Shown here one piece after another: positions 29,620 through 38,377 of a stretch of 64,000 nucleotides of DNA. Position 1 is the first letter of the stretch. The number at the start of each line of letters is the position of its first letter. The notes under the pieces are model-generated. The model was not told the DNA's origin, searched no databases, and saw only the letters and a program-made list of their open reading frames with translations. Source of the DNA: Peptoclostridium acidaminophilum DSM 3953 (GTDB lineage: Bacteria; Bacillota; Clostridia; Peptostreptococcales; Peptostreptococcaceae); the NCBI RefSeq assembly GCF_000597865.1, contig NZ_CP007453.1:558001-622000 (forward strand). Reading direction: 5' to 3'. Made by a program: the position numbers and the translations under genes.

Positions 29620-30399
29620 TCATCTAGCTCTTTTCCAAAACCAGAGCCTTCTCCTTGGTATCTTTTCAAATTTGACACTGACAGCTTCTGGCTCCTTTGG
29701 CAGCATGAGAAGTCCCCAGCCAGTCTCGCAGCTTCTGCCCTCTCTTCCCAGCCTGTCGCAGTAGTGCTGAAAGTATTTTCTGAAGCCTTCCGGCCCGAAA
29801 CCCCTTCCCAAATAAGCTTTGAGCAGACAGGCTATTTTTCCGCTAAGCCCGAGACAGCCCGATGTGTGCGAAATGGAGATGTAGTCGCCCCTCCTGTTCA
29901 TGTTGGGCATGTTCGAATACATAAGAAAATCCAGCTTGTCGCCGTAGCCGCTGTCGCCCGATTTTGAATTCAACCTCTCCACGTACTCGCCCACTGCAAA
30001 CCAGTACGCGCTCAGCGCCGGGAACGCGTCAATCTCCCGCCCCTCGTTGTGGCTTGAATTAATCATTATAACGCCCTTTTCGTAGAGCCTTCTGGAGAGA
30101 GCTTCAAGCTCGGCGTTCCAGCTGCTCTTTCTGATGGCGCATACTATTACATCCACGTCGTCCTCGTGCGCCCTCCCGAGCGCCTCCTCAAAGCTCATCT
30201 CTCCCATGACGTCGTATACGATGAGCTCAATGCCAGTGTTGTATTGAATCTGCCATTCGCCGTTGTGGTGGGAGCCCTCGTCAAAGCCCAAAACTCCGCA
30301 TTTGACGCCCTTTCCGTCTATGCCTCGCTGCAGCCAGCTGGTTATGTTAAGCCTGTTTTCGGCTTTTATAAGCCCTTCAAGCAAATGTTCGTTCTTCAT
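29620..30399 (-). CDS. Divergent subtilase-like protein
   Basis: 259 residues. The sequence follows the order of a subtilisin fold: GIDGKGVKCGVLGFDEG (Asp region), SHHNGEW (His region), VDVIVCAIRKSS (the strand before the substrate cleft), KGVIMINSSHNEGRE (oxyanion Asn region), and SISHTSGCLGLSGKIACLLKAY, which matches the GTSMAxPhVAG Ser helix but with the key surroundings changed. No signal peptide. It may be an inactive or highly altered S8 peptidase. ATG at 30399 has AAGGATGG upstream. Confidence 0.55.
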   Translation of the reverse strand: MKNEHLLEGLIKAENRLNITSWLQRGIDGKGVKCGVLGFDEGSHHNGEWQIQYNTGIELIVYDVMGEMSFEEALGRAHEDDVDVIVCAIRKSSWNAELEALSRRLYEKGVIMINSSHNEGREIDAFPALSAYWFAVGEYVERLNSKSGDSGYGDKLDFLMYSNMPNMNRRGDYISISHTSGCLGLSGKIACLLKAYLGRGFGPEGFRKYFQHYCDRLGREGRSCETGWGLLMLPKEPEAVSVKFEKIPRRRLWFWKRAR

Positions 30400-30528
30400 A
30401 GAAACCATCCTTGTATTATTTATATTAAAATTATATATCATAATTACTGTAAATGGTATAACAGCAGCAACTTATTACAGCCGCTGTCGATAAATTCCTC
30501 CACAGATGGACTACCAATCAAGCCAACT

Positions 30529-30568
30529 AAAAAAGCTATGTTCTCAAAATCGAGGACATAGCTTTTTT
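30529..30568 (-). terminator. Terminator of the carD-like gene
   Basis: AAAAAAGCTATGT pairs perfectly with ACATAGCTTTTTT. Confidence 0.85.
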
Positions 30569-30620
30569 ATGGAATAAAATTATTCATCACGAACATAACT
30601 AAATATTATACTTATAGCAT

Positions 30621-31112
30621 CTATGAAATGCGATTGAGGATGTAAGGAACAACTTCTTCAGGTTGAATGTCAAGAGCTATTGCAAACTCTTCGTACAATT
30701 GTTTTTCAGCGGCTTTTAGAATGTCTTCATCCATCTTCCTTAGTTTCTTGCTGCCGGTAGCATTTTCTTTCTTTTGATACATAGCTTTGATAATCAGCAT
30801 GCAATCTTCGCTTTTTCCAGTTTTCAGAGCCGCTTTAAAATTTGCACTTCTTTGTCTGTCGTCTTCTATCCAGACTGTTTCTGTTTTTGCCATAATATCC
30901 ATCAATGATAAGACATCGTCTTTTGTCATGACTTCTCTCATCAATACTTTCGGATTATTCACCGGGGTCTTTATAGTCATCGTATTCTTGTAAATGGTTT
31001 GCAGAACATAACATTCGATTTCCTCACCATCTATATACTTTTCTTTACTTATACCTATGACCTTGCACACTCCCATAGAACCATACATAACATAATCATT
31101 CACCTTGAACAT
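30621..31112 (-). CDS. CarD-family transcription regulator
   Basis: 163 residues. The N-terminal CarD/TRCF RNA-polymerase-interacting domain is clear (FKVNDYVMYGSMGVCKVIGI, then YYVLQ-like ECYVLQTIYKNTMTIKTP), and a helical C-terminal DNA-binding region follows. Such proteins bind the RNA polymerase beta subunit and stabilise promoter complexes. AGGAGG precedes the ATG at 31112. It has its own terminator. Confidence 0.88.
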   Translation of the reverse strand: MFKVNDYVMYGSMGVCKVIGISKEKYIDGEEIECYVLQTIYKNTMTIKTPVNNPKVLMREVMTKDDVLSLMDIMAKTETVWIEDDRQRSANFKAALKTGKSEDCMLIIKAMYQKKENATGSKKLRKMDEDILKAAEKQLYEEFAIALDIQPEEVVPYILNRIS

Positions 31113-31281
31113 AAAAATTCCTCCTTGCTTCATAGCACCAAAAACATTTCATGTATCCATCTATGCAAAAAAATATAGCTTGGACAACCTGATTCATCTA
31201 ATCCAAACTTTCATCGTATATCTAATTATAACACATATATATCACACGAATTTTTTTATCTGACAATCTTTTTTTATCCAT

Positions 31282-31323
31282 AAAAAAGGCCGCACCCCCA
31301 AAGCTGGGAATACAGCGTTTTTT
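31282..31323 (-). terminator. Probable terminator of the patatin gene
   Basis: On the minus strand CGC and TTCCCA pair with TGGGGG and GCG with small bulges, then CCTTTTTTAT. Confidence 0.5.
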
Positions 31324-31358
31324 CGTAATTTCTCGTTTTGCTTTTTTATCATCAACTA

Positions 31359-32240
31359 CTAGTCTAACTCAAGAAATTCTTTCCATCTGTGCACATCGCG
31401 CCTGCCCTGTGAATAGCCCATTCTATAGCTTTCAGTAAGCTTTTCATAATTGATTTCGCGGTTTGACACCGGCATAACGTCAGGATACACAAGGAAAGCC
31501 TTGCCCTCGCTTTGAAGCTGCTCCAGCTCATCAAGCGTTTCATTGTAGGCTGTATGGCGTGTCAGCATAGCCTCTGCAACAAGAGGATGCTTACGATAAT
31601 ATGCCTTTATGAATCCCTTGAATTGTGCAGGAGTCTTTCTGTAGCCCTTTGGCCGAGTCAGAACTACGAAAAACTTTTTGCAGGCGTCCCTCTTGGCTAT
31701 GTCAAGCGCGATGCCACCACTGATGCCTCCGTCCACGAAGCAACGGCCTCTGAAATGGGTTGGCGGCATGAATATTGGCATGGATGACGAGGCTCTGACA
31801 ATCTTCATAAGATCCTGCATTGTATGAATATCATCCTTGGAATAGTACACCATCTCCCCAGTGCTCCGCTCGAATGCCCCTATCCTAAGTTTCGCCGGAT
31901 TAGCCATGAATGCATTGAAATCAAGCGGCAGCGGCGCATCGGGATATGCGGTCTCCTCGTATATGTACTGCGAGCGGAAGAAACCCTCTCCCTTAAGAAA
32001 CGACCTCCAACCGCCAAAATCCGGCTCCAAGACAAGGTCCACAAAAGACCTCTTGGCCCGCACTGTGTCCCGGGCAATATAATTGACGCTGCTGCTTGCC
32101 CCTGCCGATATCCCGGCAACATAGTCGAAGTATATTTCATTTTCAAGGAGATTGTTCAAAAAACCCGCAGTATAGCTTGCCCTCATCCCGCCACCTTCGA
32201 ATATGAGAGCTGTGTCCTTGACATTGCTTATTAGTTCCAT
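31359..32240 (-). CDS. Patatin-like phospholipase
   Basis: 293 residues. All patatin motifs are present: oxyanion FEGGGMRASYTAGF, nucleophile Ser45 in GISAGASS, and catalytic Asp in FVDGGISGG. It should hydrolyse acyl esters of lipids in the cytoplasm or at the membrane. It is of the bacterial RssA/YjjU-type length. It is monocistronic. Confidence 0.88.
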   Translation of the reverse strand: MELISNVKDTALIFEGGGMRASYTAGFLNNLLENEIYFDYVAGISAGASSSVNYIARDTVRAKRSFVDLVLEPDFGGWRSFLKGEGFFRSQYIYEETAYPDAPLPLDFNAFMANPAKLRIGAFERSTGEMVYYSKDDIHTMQDLMKIVRASSSMPIFMPPTHFRGRCFVDGGISGGIALDIAKRDACKKFFVVLTRPKGYRKTPAQFKGFIKAYYRKHPLVAEAMLTRHTAYNETLDELEQLQSEGKAFLVYPDVMPVSNREINYEKLTESYRMGYSQGRRDVHRWKEFLELD

Positions 32241-32371
32241 ATATTTTACGCTCCGTTTTTCTTGTAAGGTAGTATCACAGTCATTCAGATTGCAACAACA
32301 TTATTTATATCGTACGCCATATTACAGCAATTTGTAAACCATTATGCCCGGAATTCCAGGTGAAATAAGCT

Positions 32372-32413
32372 AAAAAAAAGAAAGCCGGAGGTCTATAATA
32401 AGACTCCAGCTCC
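32372..32413 (-). terminator. Terminator of the ferredoxin gene
   Basis: AGCCGGAGGTCT pairs with AGACTCCAGCT across ATAATA (one bulge), with a T run on the minus strand. Confidence 0.75.
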
Positions 32414-32436
32414 CTTGATTTTTGCTTATAAAAAAA

Positions 32437-32613
32437 TTATACTTCTGAAATGCAGCTCACCGGGCAAACACCTGCACAAGCTCCGCAGCTTATGCACTTA
32501 TCCTCGTCGATAAGTCTTTTTCCGTCTTCTTTTTCAGATATGCACTCTACTGGACATACCGGCTGGCATGCTCCACAAGCTATGCACTCGTCATCGTTAA
32601 TTCTGTACGCCAT
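32437..32613 (-). CDS. 2[4Fe-4S] ferredoxin
   Basis: A 58-residue clostridial-type ferredoxin. Cysteines are in the canonical CIACGACQPVCPVEC and CISCGACAGVCPVSC arrangement, with DDE before the first and IDEDK before the second. It carries low-potential electrons, for example from 2-oxoacid oxidoreductases such as IorAB. GGAGG lies 7 bases before the ATG. It is monocistronic with a terminator. Confidence 0.95.
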   Translation of the reverse strand: MAYRINDDECIACGACQPVCPVECISEKEDGKRLIDEDKCISCGACAGVCPVSCISEV

Positions 32614-32704
32614 TCATTACACCTCCCATATTCTTTCTATGGCATATATACCGCAAAACAGATTATGCAATCATTTTATTTTCCTGCGATATAAAGTGGT
32701 ATGA

Positions 32705-32899
32705 AGTAATGCCTCCGAGAAAACTGAAATTCTTCTCCAGGCTTCCGAAGAGACCATCCGGCGTGAATTTGGGGCCTACAATAATATTAGGGATAACTTC
32801 CCCAAGTATGTTGTGTCATATGATGAGTTCGATATGAGCAGAGACGGCATAAAGCACCGGAACATCCGTGAATTTCTTCTGGCTGATGATTGGAACTAA
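32705..32899 (+). pseudogene. C-terminal remnant of an AAA ATPase (DUF4143 type)
   Basis: The frame before the TAA reads REFGAYNNIRDNFPKYVVSY then DEFDMSRDGIKHRNIREFLL, the characteristic tail of ATP-binding proteins with a DUF4143 C-terminus. A stop at 32702 and the absence of any start or upstream domain show that only the last 64 codons remain. It marks the start of the scrambled accessory region. Confidence 0.7.
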
Positions 32900-32999
32900 C
32901 AGTAATTGTCATCATGGTTGTTGCTTTAATCAATATAAACAATTAATTATTATTCGGACATCGCACGTCAAAATCTCATTGCGATTCAGTAAATAATTA

Positions 33000-33506
33000 T
33001 TAAAAAACCTTGATGTGCTTTTCACCGTCTGGAGATTGCAGATATACAGTTTCGCTATGTCTGTATGTCTCAAAGCTCTCGTAGACTGTGCCTGTATCTG
33101 TATGGATAGAATAGTCATAGCTAACATAGAAAGACTTAACATCGTCCTGTTGCTCTCCCTGGACACAAATAAACAAGAAAGACCTATAGCATTCGCTCTT
33201 TTCATGCGTGTTATTGCTGTAGGATTCATTCTGAACAATCGGATCTTGGGCACTGCCGCCGTACTCTTTCTCTAAAAATAGACGGATCTTTTCAATGTAT
33301 TTATGTGAATCCAGATACTCTTTATCGATACTATGCATACTTTTGCTCCCTGCAATCCGATCGATTTGATTCAATATTTCCGCAAGCTCCTGTTCCTGGA
33401 GTCTTTTCATCGTCTCCGAGCGGCCAGTTGCAATCATATGTTCAAGTTCTTCTTTTCGCTCCTGCAATATCTCAAGCAATGTCATTTCTTCCGATTCCCT
33501 GTCCAT
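33000..33506 (-). CDS. Hypothetical protein with coiled-coil N-terminus
   Basis: 168 residues, not recognised. The first 55 residues are charged and likely coiled coil (LLEILQERKEELEHMIATG, RLQEQELAEILNQIDRI); the rest is a soluble domain rich in Tyr and Ser. GAGGAGG lies upstream of the ATG at 33506, inside a recombinase-like remnant whose stop is 3 bases away. It sits in the accessory region, so it may be cargo of a lost element. Confidence 0.55.
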   Translation of the reverse strand: MDRESEEMTLLEILQERKEELEHMIATGRSETMKRLQEQELAEILNQIDRIAGSKSMHSIDKEYLDSHKYIEKIRLFLEKEYGGSAQDPIVQNESYSNNTHEKSECYRSFLFICVQGEQQDDVKSFYVSYDYSIHTDTGTVYESFETYRHSETVYLQSPDGEKHIKVF

Positions 33507-33508
33507 GC

Positions 33509-33619
33509 CTAGGCCTCCTCTTCGCTGTATTGTTTCGCAAGCTTGTAGAATGTTGTGCATTTAAGCTTCAATGTCTCTATCGCTTTGATAAGTTCGTTTG
33601 TTCGTGCCTGACACCCGAG
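33509..33619 (-). pseudogene. Recombinase-like C-terminal helix-turn-helix remnant
   Basis: Thirty-six codons open from a stop: NELIKAIETLKLKCTTFYKL then AKQYSEEEA, similar to the DNA-binding tail of small serine resolvases (xAMxxLxLxxTTFYKLVKxY). Its first residues are encoded by the 29-bp repeat at 33587-33615. The catalytic domain is absent. Confidence 0.45.
33587..33615 (+). repeat. 29-bp direct repeat, left copy
   Basis: Identical over 29 bases to 38579-38607, in the same orientation (begins GATAAGTTCG, ends GCCTGACACC). The two copies enclose 5 kb of AT-rich genes and cut into coding remnants on both sides. Confidence 0.9.
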
Positions 33620-33637
33620 TTATTTTATTTGTCGTCT

Positions 33638-35026
33638 TCATTTTGACTTGAGTAGAAAATCATTAAGTATTCGCAGTCCCTTATCCAATTCTTGAAAGTC
33701 TGCTACAGACGTTAGCGAAATGCGAATAAATTGCGATGATTCCTCTTTCCCAGTTAAGAATCGATAGGAATGATATACGCGAATACCATGTTTCAAAGCA
33801 TCTTGTTCAAATTGCTTTCCTTGATACTTTCGACACAGAGGAAGCCAACGAAAAAAACTTAGCGGATTTTCATGAGAATTTGCAATTCCAAAATATTGTT
33901 GATATAGTTCATTGCGTTTTTTAGCAGTTTCCTTTTTTTGTATGATGATTTTATCGGCAACTCCAGTGTTAATCAGTTCGGCTATAATCTCTGCATTTAG
34001 TGAGGAAGTTTTTATATTTATATTGAAAATCCCTCTGGTAATTTTTTCGACAAACTGATTTGCATAACCTATGAATCCAACTCTCATGCCAGAACTTAAG
34101 GCCTTTGATATACTTAGCATGTAAATAAACTGCTCTGGAACAAAATGTGATATTGGTAAATAGCCTTGCGGAGTAAGGAAAGAATAAATATCATCTTCCA
34201 TTAGAATAAGTTTATGCTTCTTTATCACATCTGCAATTTCCATTCTGCGCGCCATATCCATAGTTACAGCAGTAGGATTACTGCAGGAGGGGTTTATATA
34301 TAGTCCTTGTATATTACCCATACTACAAGCAACATCTAATCGTTCTGGTATAATTCCTAATTCATCTGCTTCAACAGGGATTAGTTGAATATTTAACATG
34401 TTAGCTAATTCAATAAAATTGGGATAAGTATAAGTGTCCACTACAATTTTATCACCAGGATTAAAAATGGAAATTAAGAGCAGTGTAATGGAATTTTGTC
34501 CCCCCGAGGTTATAGCTATATTTTCAATGGATACATCCATTGAGAAACATTGCATCCATTTTTTTGCAGTCATTCTGTGATAAGGACATCCTAAAGGATG
34601 TCTGTAATCCAATAGCTTTTCTAGATAATTTTTATTGGCAATGCTTTTAATGGCTTCTGCAACTAATATGTTAGAGCAATCAAGCGGCTTTATAACGCCC
34701 ATCTCGATATAGGTTTTATTTGCATCGTTGTCCGCTAGGAAAATAGCATTTCCAGCATTAGGAGAAACAAAGGTTCCACTCCCGATAACAGCATAAATTA
34801 ATCCTTTGGCTTCACATATTTTAAAGGCTCTTGTTATAGTACTTAGATTAATATCAAGGTAATCCGCCAATTCTCTTTGTGGCGGAAGTTTTGTGTTGGG
34901 GGCGAGATAACCATTAAGTATATCGTATTCTAACGAACTAGCAATGGATAGATACAATGGAGACCCAAATTGTCTCTTGTCAGGTTTCCAGGACATTGGA
35001 TAATTTTCAAATGAATTCACAGGCAT
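33638..35026 (-). CDS. MocR-type regulator (GntR HTH fused to aminotransferase domain)
   Basis: 462 residues. The N-terminal winged helix is GntR type (ILNGYLAPNTKLPPQRELAD, TITRAFKICEAKGLI, GSGTFVS). From about residue 110 follows a fold-type I aminotransferase domain with ITSGGQNSI, NPSCSNPTA and the PLP Lys in LSISKALSSGMR. Such proteins sense PLP-amino-acid adducts and control nearby amino-acid or vitamin B6 genes. AAGGAGG supports the ATG at 35026. Its likely targets, phzF-ridA, lie divergently on the far side of an IS110 insertion. Base use is AT-rich compared with the flanks. Confidence 0.9.
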   Translation of the reverse strand: MPVNSFENYPMSWKPDKRQFGSPLYLSIASSLEYDILNGYLAPNTKLPPQRELADYLDINLSTITRAFKICEAKGLIYAVIGSGTFVSPNAGNAIFLADNDANKTYIEMGVIKPLDCSNILVAEAIKSIANKNYLEKLLDYRHPLGCPYHRMTAKKWMQCFSMDVSIENIAITSGGQNSITLLLISIFNPGDKIVVDTYTYPNFIELANMLNIQLIPVEADELGIIPERLDVACSMGNIQGLYINPSCSNPTAVTMDMARRMEIADVIKKHKLILMEDDIYSFLTPQGYLPISHFVPEQFIYMLSISKALSSGMRVGFIGYANQFVEKITRGIFNINIKTSSLNAEIIAELINTGVADKIIIQKKETAKKRNELYQQYFGIANSHENPLSFFRWLPLCRKYQGKQFEQDALKHGIRVYHSYRFLTGKEESSQFIRISLTSVADFQELDKGLRILNDFLLKSK

Positions 35027-35043
35027 ATGAACCTCCTTAAAAC

Positions 35044-35088
35044 AATTGTCTTGCATACAATTATAGCGTTGAAGCCATACACTTACAA
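35044..35088 (-). promoter_or_regulatory. Promoter and inverted-repeat operator of the MocR gene
   Basis: On the minus strand TTGTAA (35083-35088), 17 bp, TATAAT (35060-35065). Overlapping the -10 and start site is an inverted repeat AATTGT-N7-ACAATT (35044-35062), a good candidate for autoregulation. Confidence 0.6.
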
Positions 35089-35263
35089 TGATATAATTAC
35101 TGAAAAAATATGATTATCTAAAAACAAGACCAGCTAGTTATTGTCAACGGTTAATACGAAAAAATATTTGATTTGTTGCTGTCCTAAAAAAGGGTAACCT
35201 AAATAAACGTAAATCCATTGGATTTTCGAACAAGTGGTAGTTATGCATATGTCGGACGTGTAT

Positions 35264-36556
35264 TTATGCAGCCATCTGAGTTGGTCTTTTATATTGCTTG
35301 CAATGCTCCTGAGGTGAACGGAGCTCAAAACCCTTTTCATCACGAAGGACTGCAAATATGATGTTACAAATTTTGTGCATGATAGCACCAAGAGCAACCA
35401 TCTTAGGTTTCTGAGCGGCTTTTTTCATGTAGTAATCGCAAAGATACGGATTGATTGCTTCACCATCTCGTTTCCTGCGGATAGAAGCCAATGCAACAGC
35501 GAAAATAGCGCGTCTGGCAATTCTGGAGCCACGTTTGGACATATGGACATCAGTGCCGTTGAAGTTGCCGGACTGGTTTACCTCAGGATCCAGGCCAAAG
35601 AAGGCAAAAAGCTGTTTAGGACTCCTAAAGGTTGAGAAATCGCCAATCTCACACATGATGGTTACAGCAGAAAGAAATCCAACGCCTTTGATGGAGTTAA
35701 GCCATGAAATCTGTTTGACAAATTCCTCATTCTTATTGAAGGCAACCAATTGCTGGATACGCTCCATAATGGAGTTAATGGCACAAGCCAATCGTTCAAT
35801 CAGATCAAGCGTCAGTGAAATATTGAAGTAGACACTTTCAATCTGGCAGCCAAAGGATTTAGCAGCTAGCGCGGCCTGATAAAGCTTTTCATAACGATCA
35901 GTAGCTTTGGAGATACCTTTTCTTGAAGCTTTTGAGATTTTAGAAATCATGGTTTTTTTATGGCCGCGAAGTATTTTATCCGGAGTACCATACTGGCGAA
36001 GAATCATGGTGGATGTGGTGCCGGTAATATCGTTGAAAATACCAATGTACTGTGGAAACACAGTATGCAGATAGCCCTTTAGCCTGTTGATATGAGCAGA
36101 TTTTTCATCCGTAAGGTCATAGTATTTTCGAGTGAGGGTGCGAAGCTCAAGAACGAGCTTTGCTGGAAACTGAGAAACCGGCAAATCATGAGAAAGACCA
36201 AGTTTGGCAATACCGAGAGAATCGATTTTATCATTTTTCACTTTTCTAATGCTTGCATTTTTCACAGAATGTGTGATAATAGGATTGATTATGGACACGT
36301 CAAAGCCAGAATCAACCAAGAAGCAGAAGAGTGGGAAATGATAAATCCCTGTGGATTCCAGAAATATTCGACATTTCATGGAATACAGCTCTTCTGCTTT
36401 TTTTAGTGCAGAAACAGCCTTTTCCAAGGAATTCGAGTTGTTATGTGTGATCTTAAAAGGTTTTTGGATTGCAGTCCCGCTCTGGTCGACGATGGACATC
36501 CAGCTGAAGGCTGAACCGACATCGATACCAGCGGACAGATAATTACGGTTATTCAT
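35264..36556 (-). CDS. IS110-family transposase
   Basis: 430 residues. The N-terminal DEDD (RuvC-like) domain opens LSAGIDVGSAFSW (Asp12), with KNDKIDSLGIAKL further on. The C-terminal Transposase_20 domain has LNSIKGVGFLSAVTIMCEIG, FGLDPEVNQSG and the Ser-containing SKRGSRIARRAIF. These enzymes recombine DNA using a bridge RNA made from the element's non-coding end. The frame is intact. GGAAGGAG supports the ATG at 36556. Confidence 0.93.
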   Translation of the reverse strand: MNNRNYLSAGIDVGSAFSWMSIVDQSGTAIQKPFKITHNNSNSLEKAVSALKKAEELYSMKCRIFLESTGIYHFPLFCFLVDSGFDVSIINPIITHSVKNASIRKVKNDKIDSLGIAKLGLSHDLPVSQFPAKLVLELRTLTRKYYDLTDEKSAHINRLKGYLHTVFPQYIGIFNDITGTTSTMILRQYGTPDKILRGHKKTMISKISKASRKGISKATDRYEKLYQAALAAKSFGCQIESVYFNISLTLDLIERLACAINSIMERIQQLVAFNKNEEFVKQISWLNSIKGVGFLSAVTIMCEIGDFSTFRSPKQLFAFFGLDPEVNQSGNFNGTDVHMSKRGSRIARRAIFAVALASIRRKRDGEAINPYLCDYYMKKAAQKPKMVALGAIMHKICNIIFAVLRDEKGFELRSPQEHCKQYKRPTQMAA

Positions 36557-36850
36557 AGTAAACTCCTTCCGATAGGGTTCCATAAACAACAATGAATACA
36601 CAACCTGGCATGTGATACGGGTATAGCTTAAGGGCTCCCAACCAGCCTAAAACATAAATTTTCATTGAATGGAATGACTGTCTTAGTTACGGGTATCGTT
36701 GAACGAGAGTCAACTCCCTAGGAGGTGAACGTCCTTTTCCCTATCCAATGGAAAATGATACCTTATGTAGCAGACAAAGTCTAGGAGTAAGTAACTATAC
36801 AAAAATCTTGAAACTTTAAACACGTATCAATGGTTGGATGACATATCCGA
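36557..36850 (-). other. Non-coding end of the IS110 element, possible bridge-RNA region
   Basis: About 290 bases 5' of the transposase carry no coding potential but several short inverted repeats, such as CTCC-CTA-GGAG near 36715-36725. In known IS110 elements this end specifies the bridge RNA. The assignment rests on position; no loop sequences could be matched because the insertion junctions are unknown. Confidence 0.3.
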
Positions 36851-36942
36851 GGAGAACCCTCTTACCAACCTTGATATAGATTAGAAATGATGTAGAAGAC
36901 TACTATTTGTCTATGACTGCATCATACCAGGAGGTTGTTATT

Positions 36943-37722
36943 ATGAAATATTATGTTGTTGATGCATTTGCAGAAAAGGTGTTTGAAGGAAATCCAGCTG
37001 GTGTCTGCATCATGGAGAAATGGCTACCTGAAGAAACCATGCAAAAAATTGCAGTTGAGAATAACCTTTCTGAAACAGCATTTGCTGTAAAAGAGAAGGA
37101 TAGCTATCGATTAAGATGGTTTACTCCTGGAAAAGAGGTTGATCTTTGTGGTCATGCTACTTTGGGAACAGCTTATGTAATTGCCAATTATTATGAGAAG
37201 AATGTAGATAAAATCAAGTTTCAAACAATAAGTGGTGAGCTTATTGTTGTAAAAAAAGGTGACTTTTATGAAATGAATTTTCCAAGCAGAATGCCTGAGC
37301 CATTTCAATTGACAGATCAAATGATTGAGGCTCTTGGTGTAACACCTTTGGAAGCTTATCTAGGAAGAGATTTGATGCTTGTCCTTGAAAATGAAGAAGA
37401 TGTTCAAAACGCAGTACCTGATTTTTCTAAGCTGGAAAAACTTCCAGATGGCATGGGGGTTTTGATTACTGCAAAAGGTAAAAAGTACGATTTTGTTTCA
37501 AGATGCTTTTTCCCTAAGATTAAAGTTAATGAAGATCCTGTATGCGGTTCAGCGCATTGTAACTTCATTCCTTATTGGGCAAAATGTCTTGGTAAGGATG
37601 AGATGACAGCAAGACAACTTTCTAAACGTGGTGGAACAGTATACTGCAAATATTATGGAGACAGAGTAACTATTAGCGGCTCAGCGGCTTTATATTCTGT
37701 AGCTGATATTAGAATAGATTAA
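36943..37722 (+). CDS. PhzF family isomerase-like protein (second copy)
   Basis: 259 residues with the complete family set: VDAFAEKVFEGNPAGVC, NNLSETAFAV (catalytic Glu), VDLCGHATLGTAYV and DPVCGSAHCNFIPYW. Sequence is AT-rich and clearly different from the copy at 4161-5051. AGGAGG precedes the ATG. It forms an operon with the RidA gene 19 bases downstream. The pairing with a deaminase-type RidA and a MocR regulator suggests processing of an amino-acid-derived compound; the substrate is unknown. Confidence 0.88.
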   Translation: MKYYVVDAFAEKVFEGNPAGVCIMEKWLPEETMQKIAVENNLSETAFAVKEKDSYRLRWFTPGKEVDLCGHATLGTAYVIANYYEKNVDKIKFQTISGELIVVKKGDFYEMNFPSRMPEPFQLTDQMIEALGVTPLEAYLGRDLMLVLENEEDVQNAVPDFSKLEKLPDGMGVLITAKGKKYDFVSRCFFPKIKVNEDPVCGSAHCNFIPYWAKCLGKDEMTARQLSKRGGTVYCKYYGDRVTISGSAALYSVADIRID

Positions 37723-37741
37723 AAAAAGAGGCTGACATATT

Positions 37742-38209
37742 ATGAGAATCGAACAAAAAATTAAAGAATTAGGCATTAGACTTCCTGAATTATCTACGCC
37801 TAAGGCAATGTATTTACCTGTAAAGCAACTGGGAAATGCTTTATTTGTTTCAGGACAAGCCCCTCTTGTTAATGGAGAACCCGCTTATATAGGAAGAGTG
37901 GGCGAAGAAAGAACATTGGAAGAAGCGCAAGAGGCAGCTAAAATCTGCACCATCAATATGTTGGCAGCAATTAAGGAGTATCTTGGTGATTTAGATCGTG
38001 TTGTAAATGTAGTTAAAGTTCAAGCTTTTGTTAACAGTGAAGTTGGATTCACTCAGCAGCATATTGTTGTAAATGCAGCTTCTCAGTTATTGTATGATGT
38101 GTTCGGCGACGCAGGGCGACATGCGCGCACAGCTGTTGGTACAAACCAACTTCCACTGGATATTACGGTAGAAGTTGAAGCTATTTTTGAAATCGAAGCA
38201 AATAAATAA
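37742..38209 (+). CDS. RidA/YjgF family protein
   Basis: 155 residues. The family shape is clear: LGNALFVSGQAP, EEAQEAAKICTINMLAAIKEYLGDLDRVV, VQAFVNS, and RTAVGTNQLPLDITVEVEAIFE with the conserved Arg. RidA proteins hydrolyse reactive enamines/imines released by PLP enzymes; this longer, YjgH-like version may have another specificity. It completes the phzF operon of the accessory region. Confidence 0.88.
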   Translation: MRIEQKIKELGIRLPELSTPKAMYLPVKQLGNALFVSGQAPLVNGEPAYIGRVGEERTLEEAQEAAKICTINMLAAIKEYLGDLDRVVNVVKVQAFVNSEVGFTQQHIVVNAASQLLYDVFGDAGRHARTAVGTNQLPLDITVEVEAIFEIEANK

Positions 38210-38377
38210 TACTATGTACGGAAAATCAAATAGGATTGACATCCATATTGGCATAAAATGCCATGCTAAATATATCACTGTAGCAAATTGATATTTTAGC
38301 AGAAATCCATACAAATTAGCGATATTCAAACTTTTCAACGTTAATGAATACCGCTAATTTGTATCAATAGTCATTAG

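Larger units (their letters stand above)
35130..36880 (-). mobile_element. IS110-family insertion sequence (ends not resolved)
   Basis: One transposase gene with long non-coding flanks of about 150 bases downstream and 300 bases upstream. IS110 elements lack terminal inverted repeats and target duplications, so exact ends cannot be read from one copy. It separates the MocR gene from phzF. Confidence 0.7.

Noticed and set aside
32450-32704. 84-codon plus-strand frame
   Set aside because: It lies opposite the ferredoxin gene, whose cysteine motifs are unmistakable on the minus strand.
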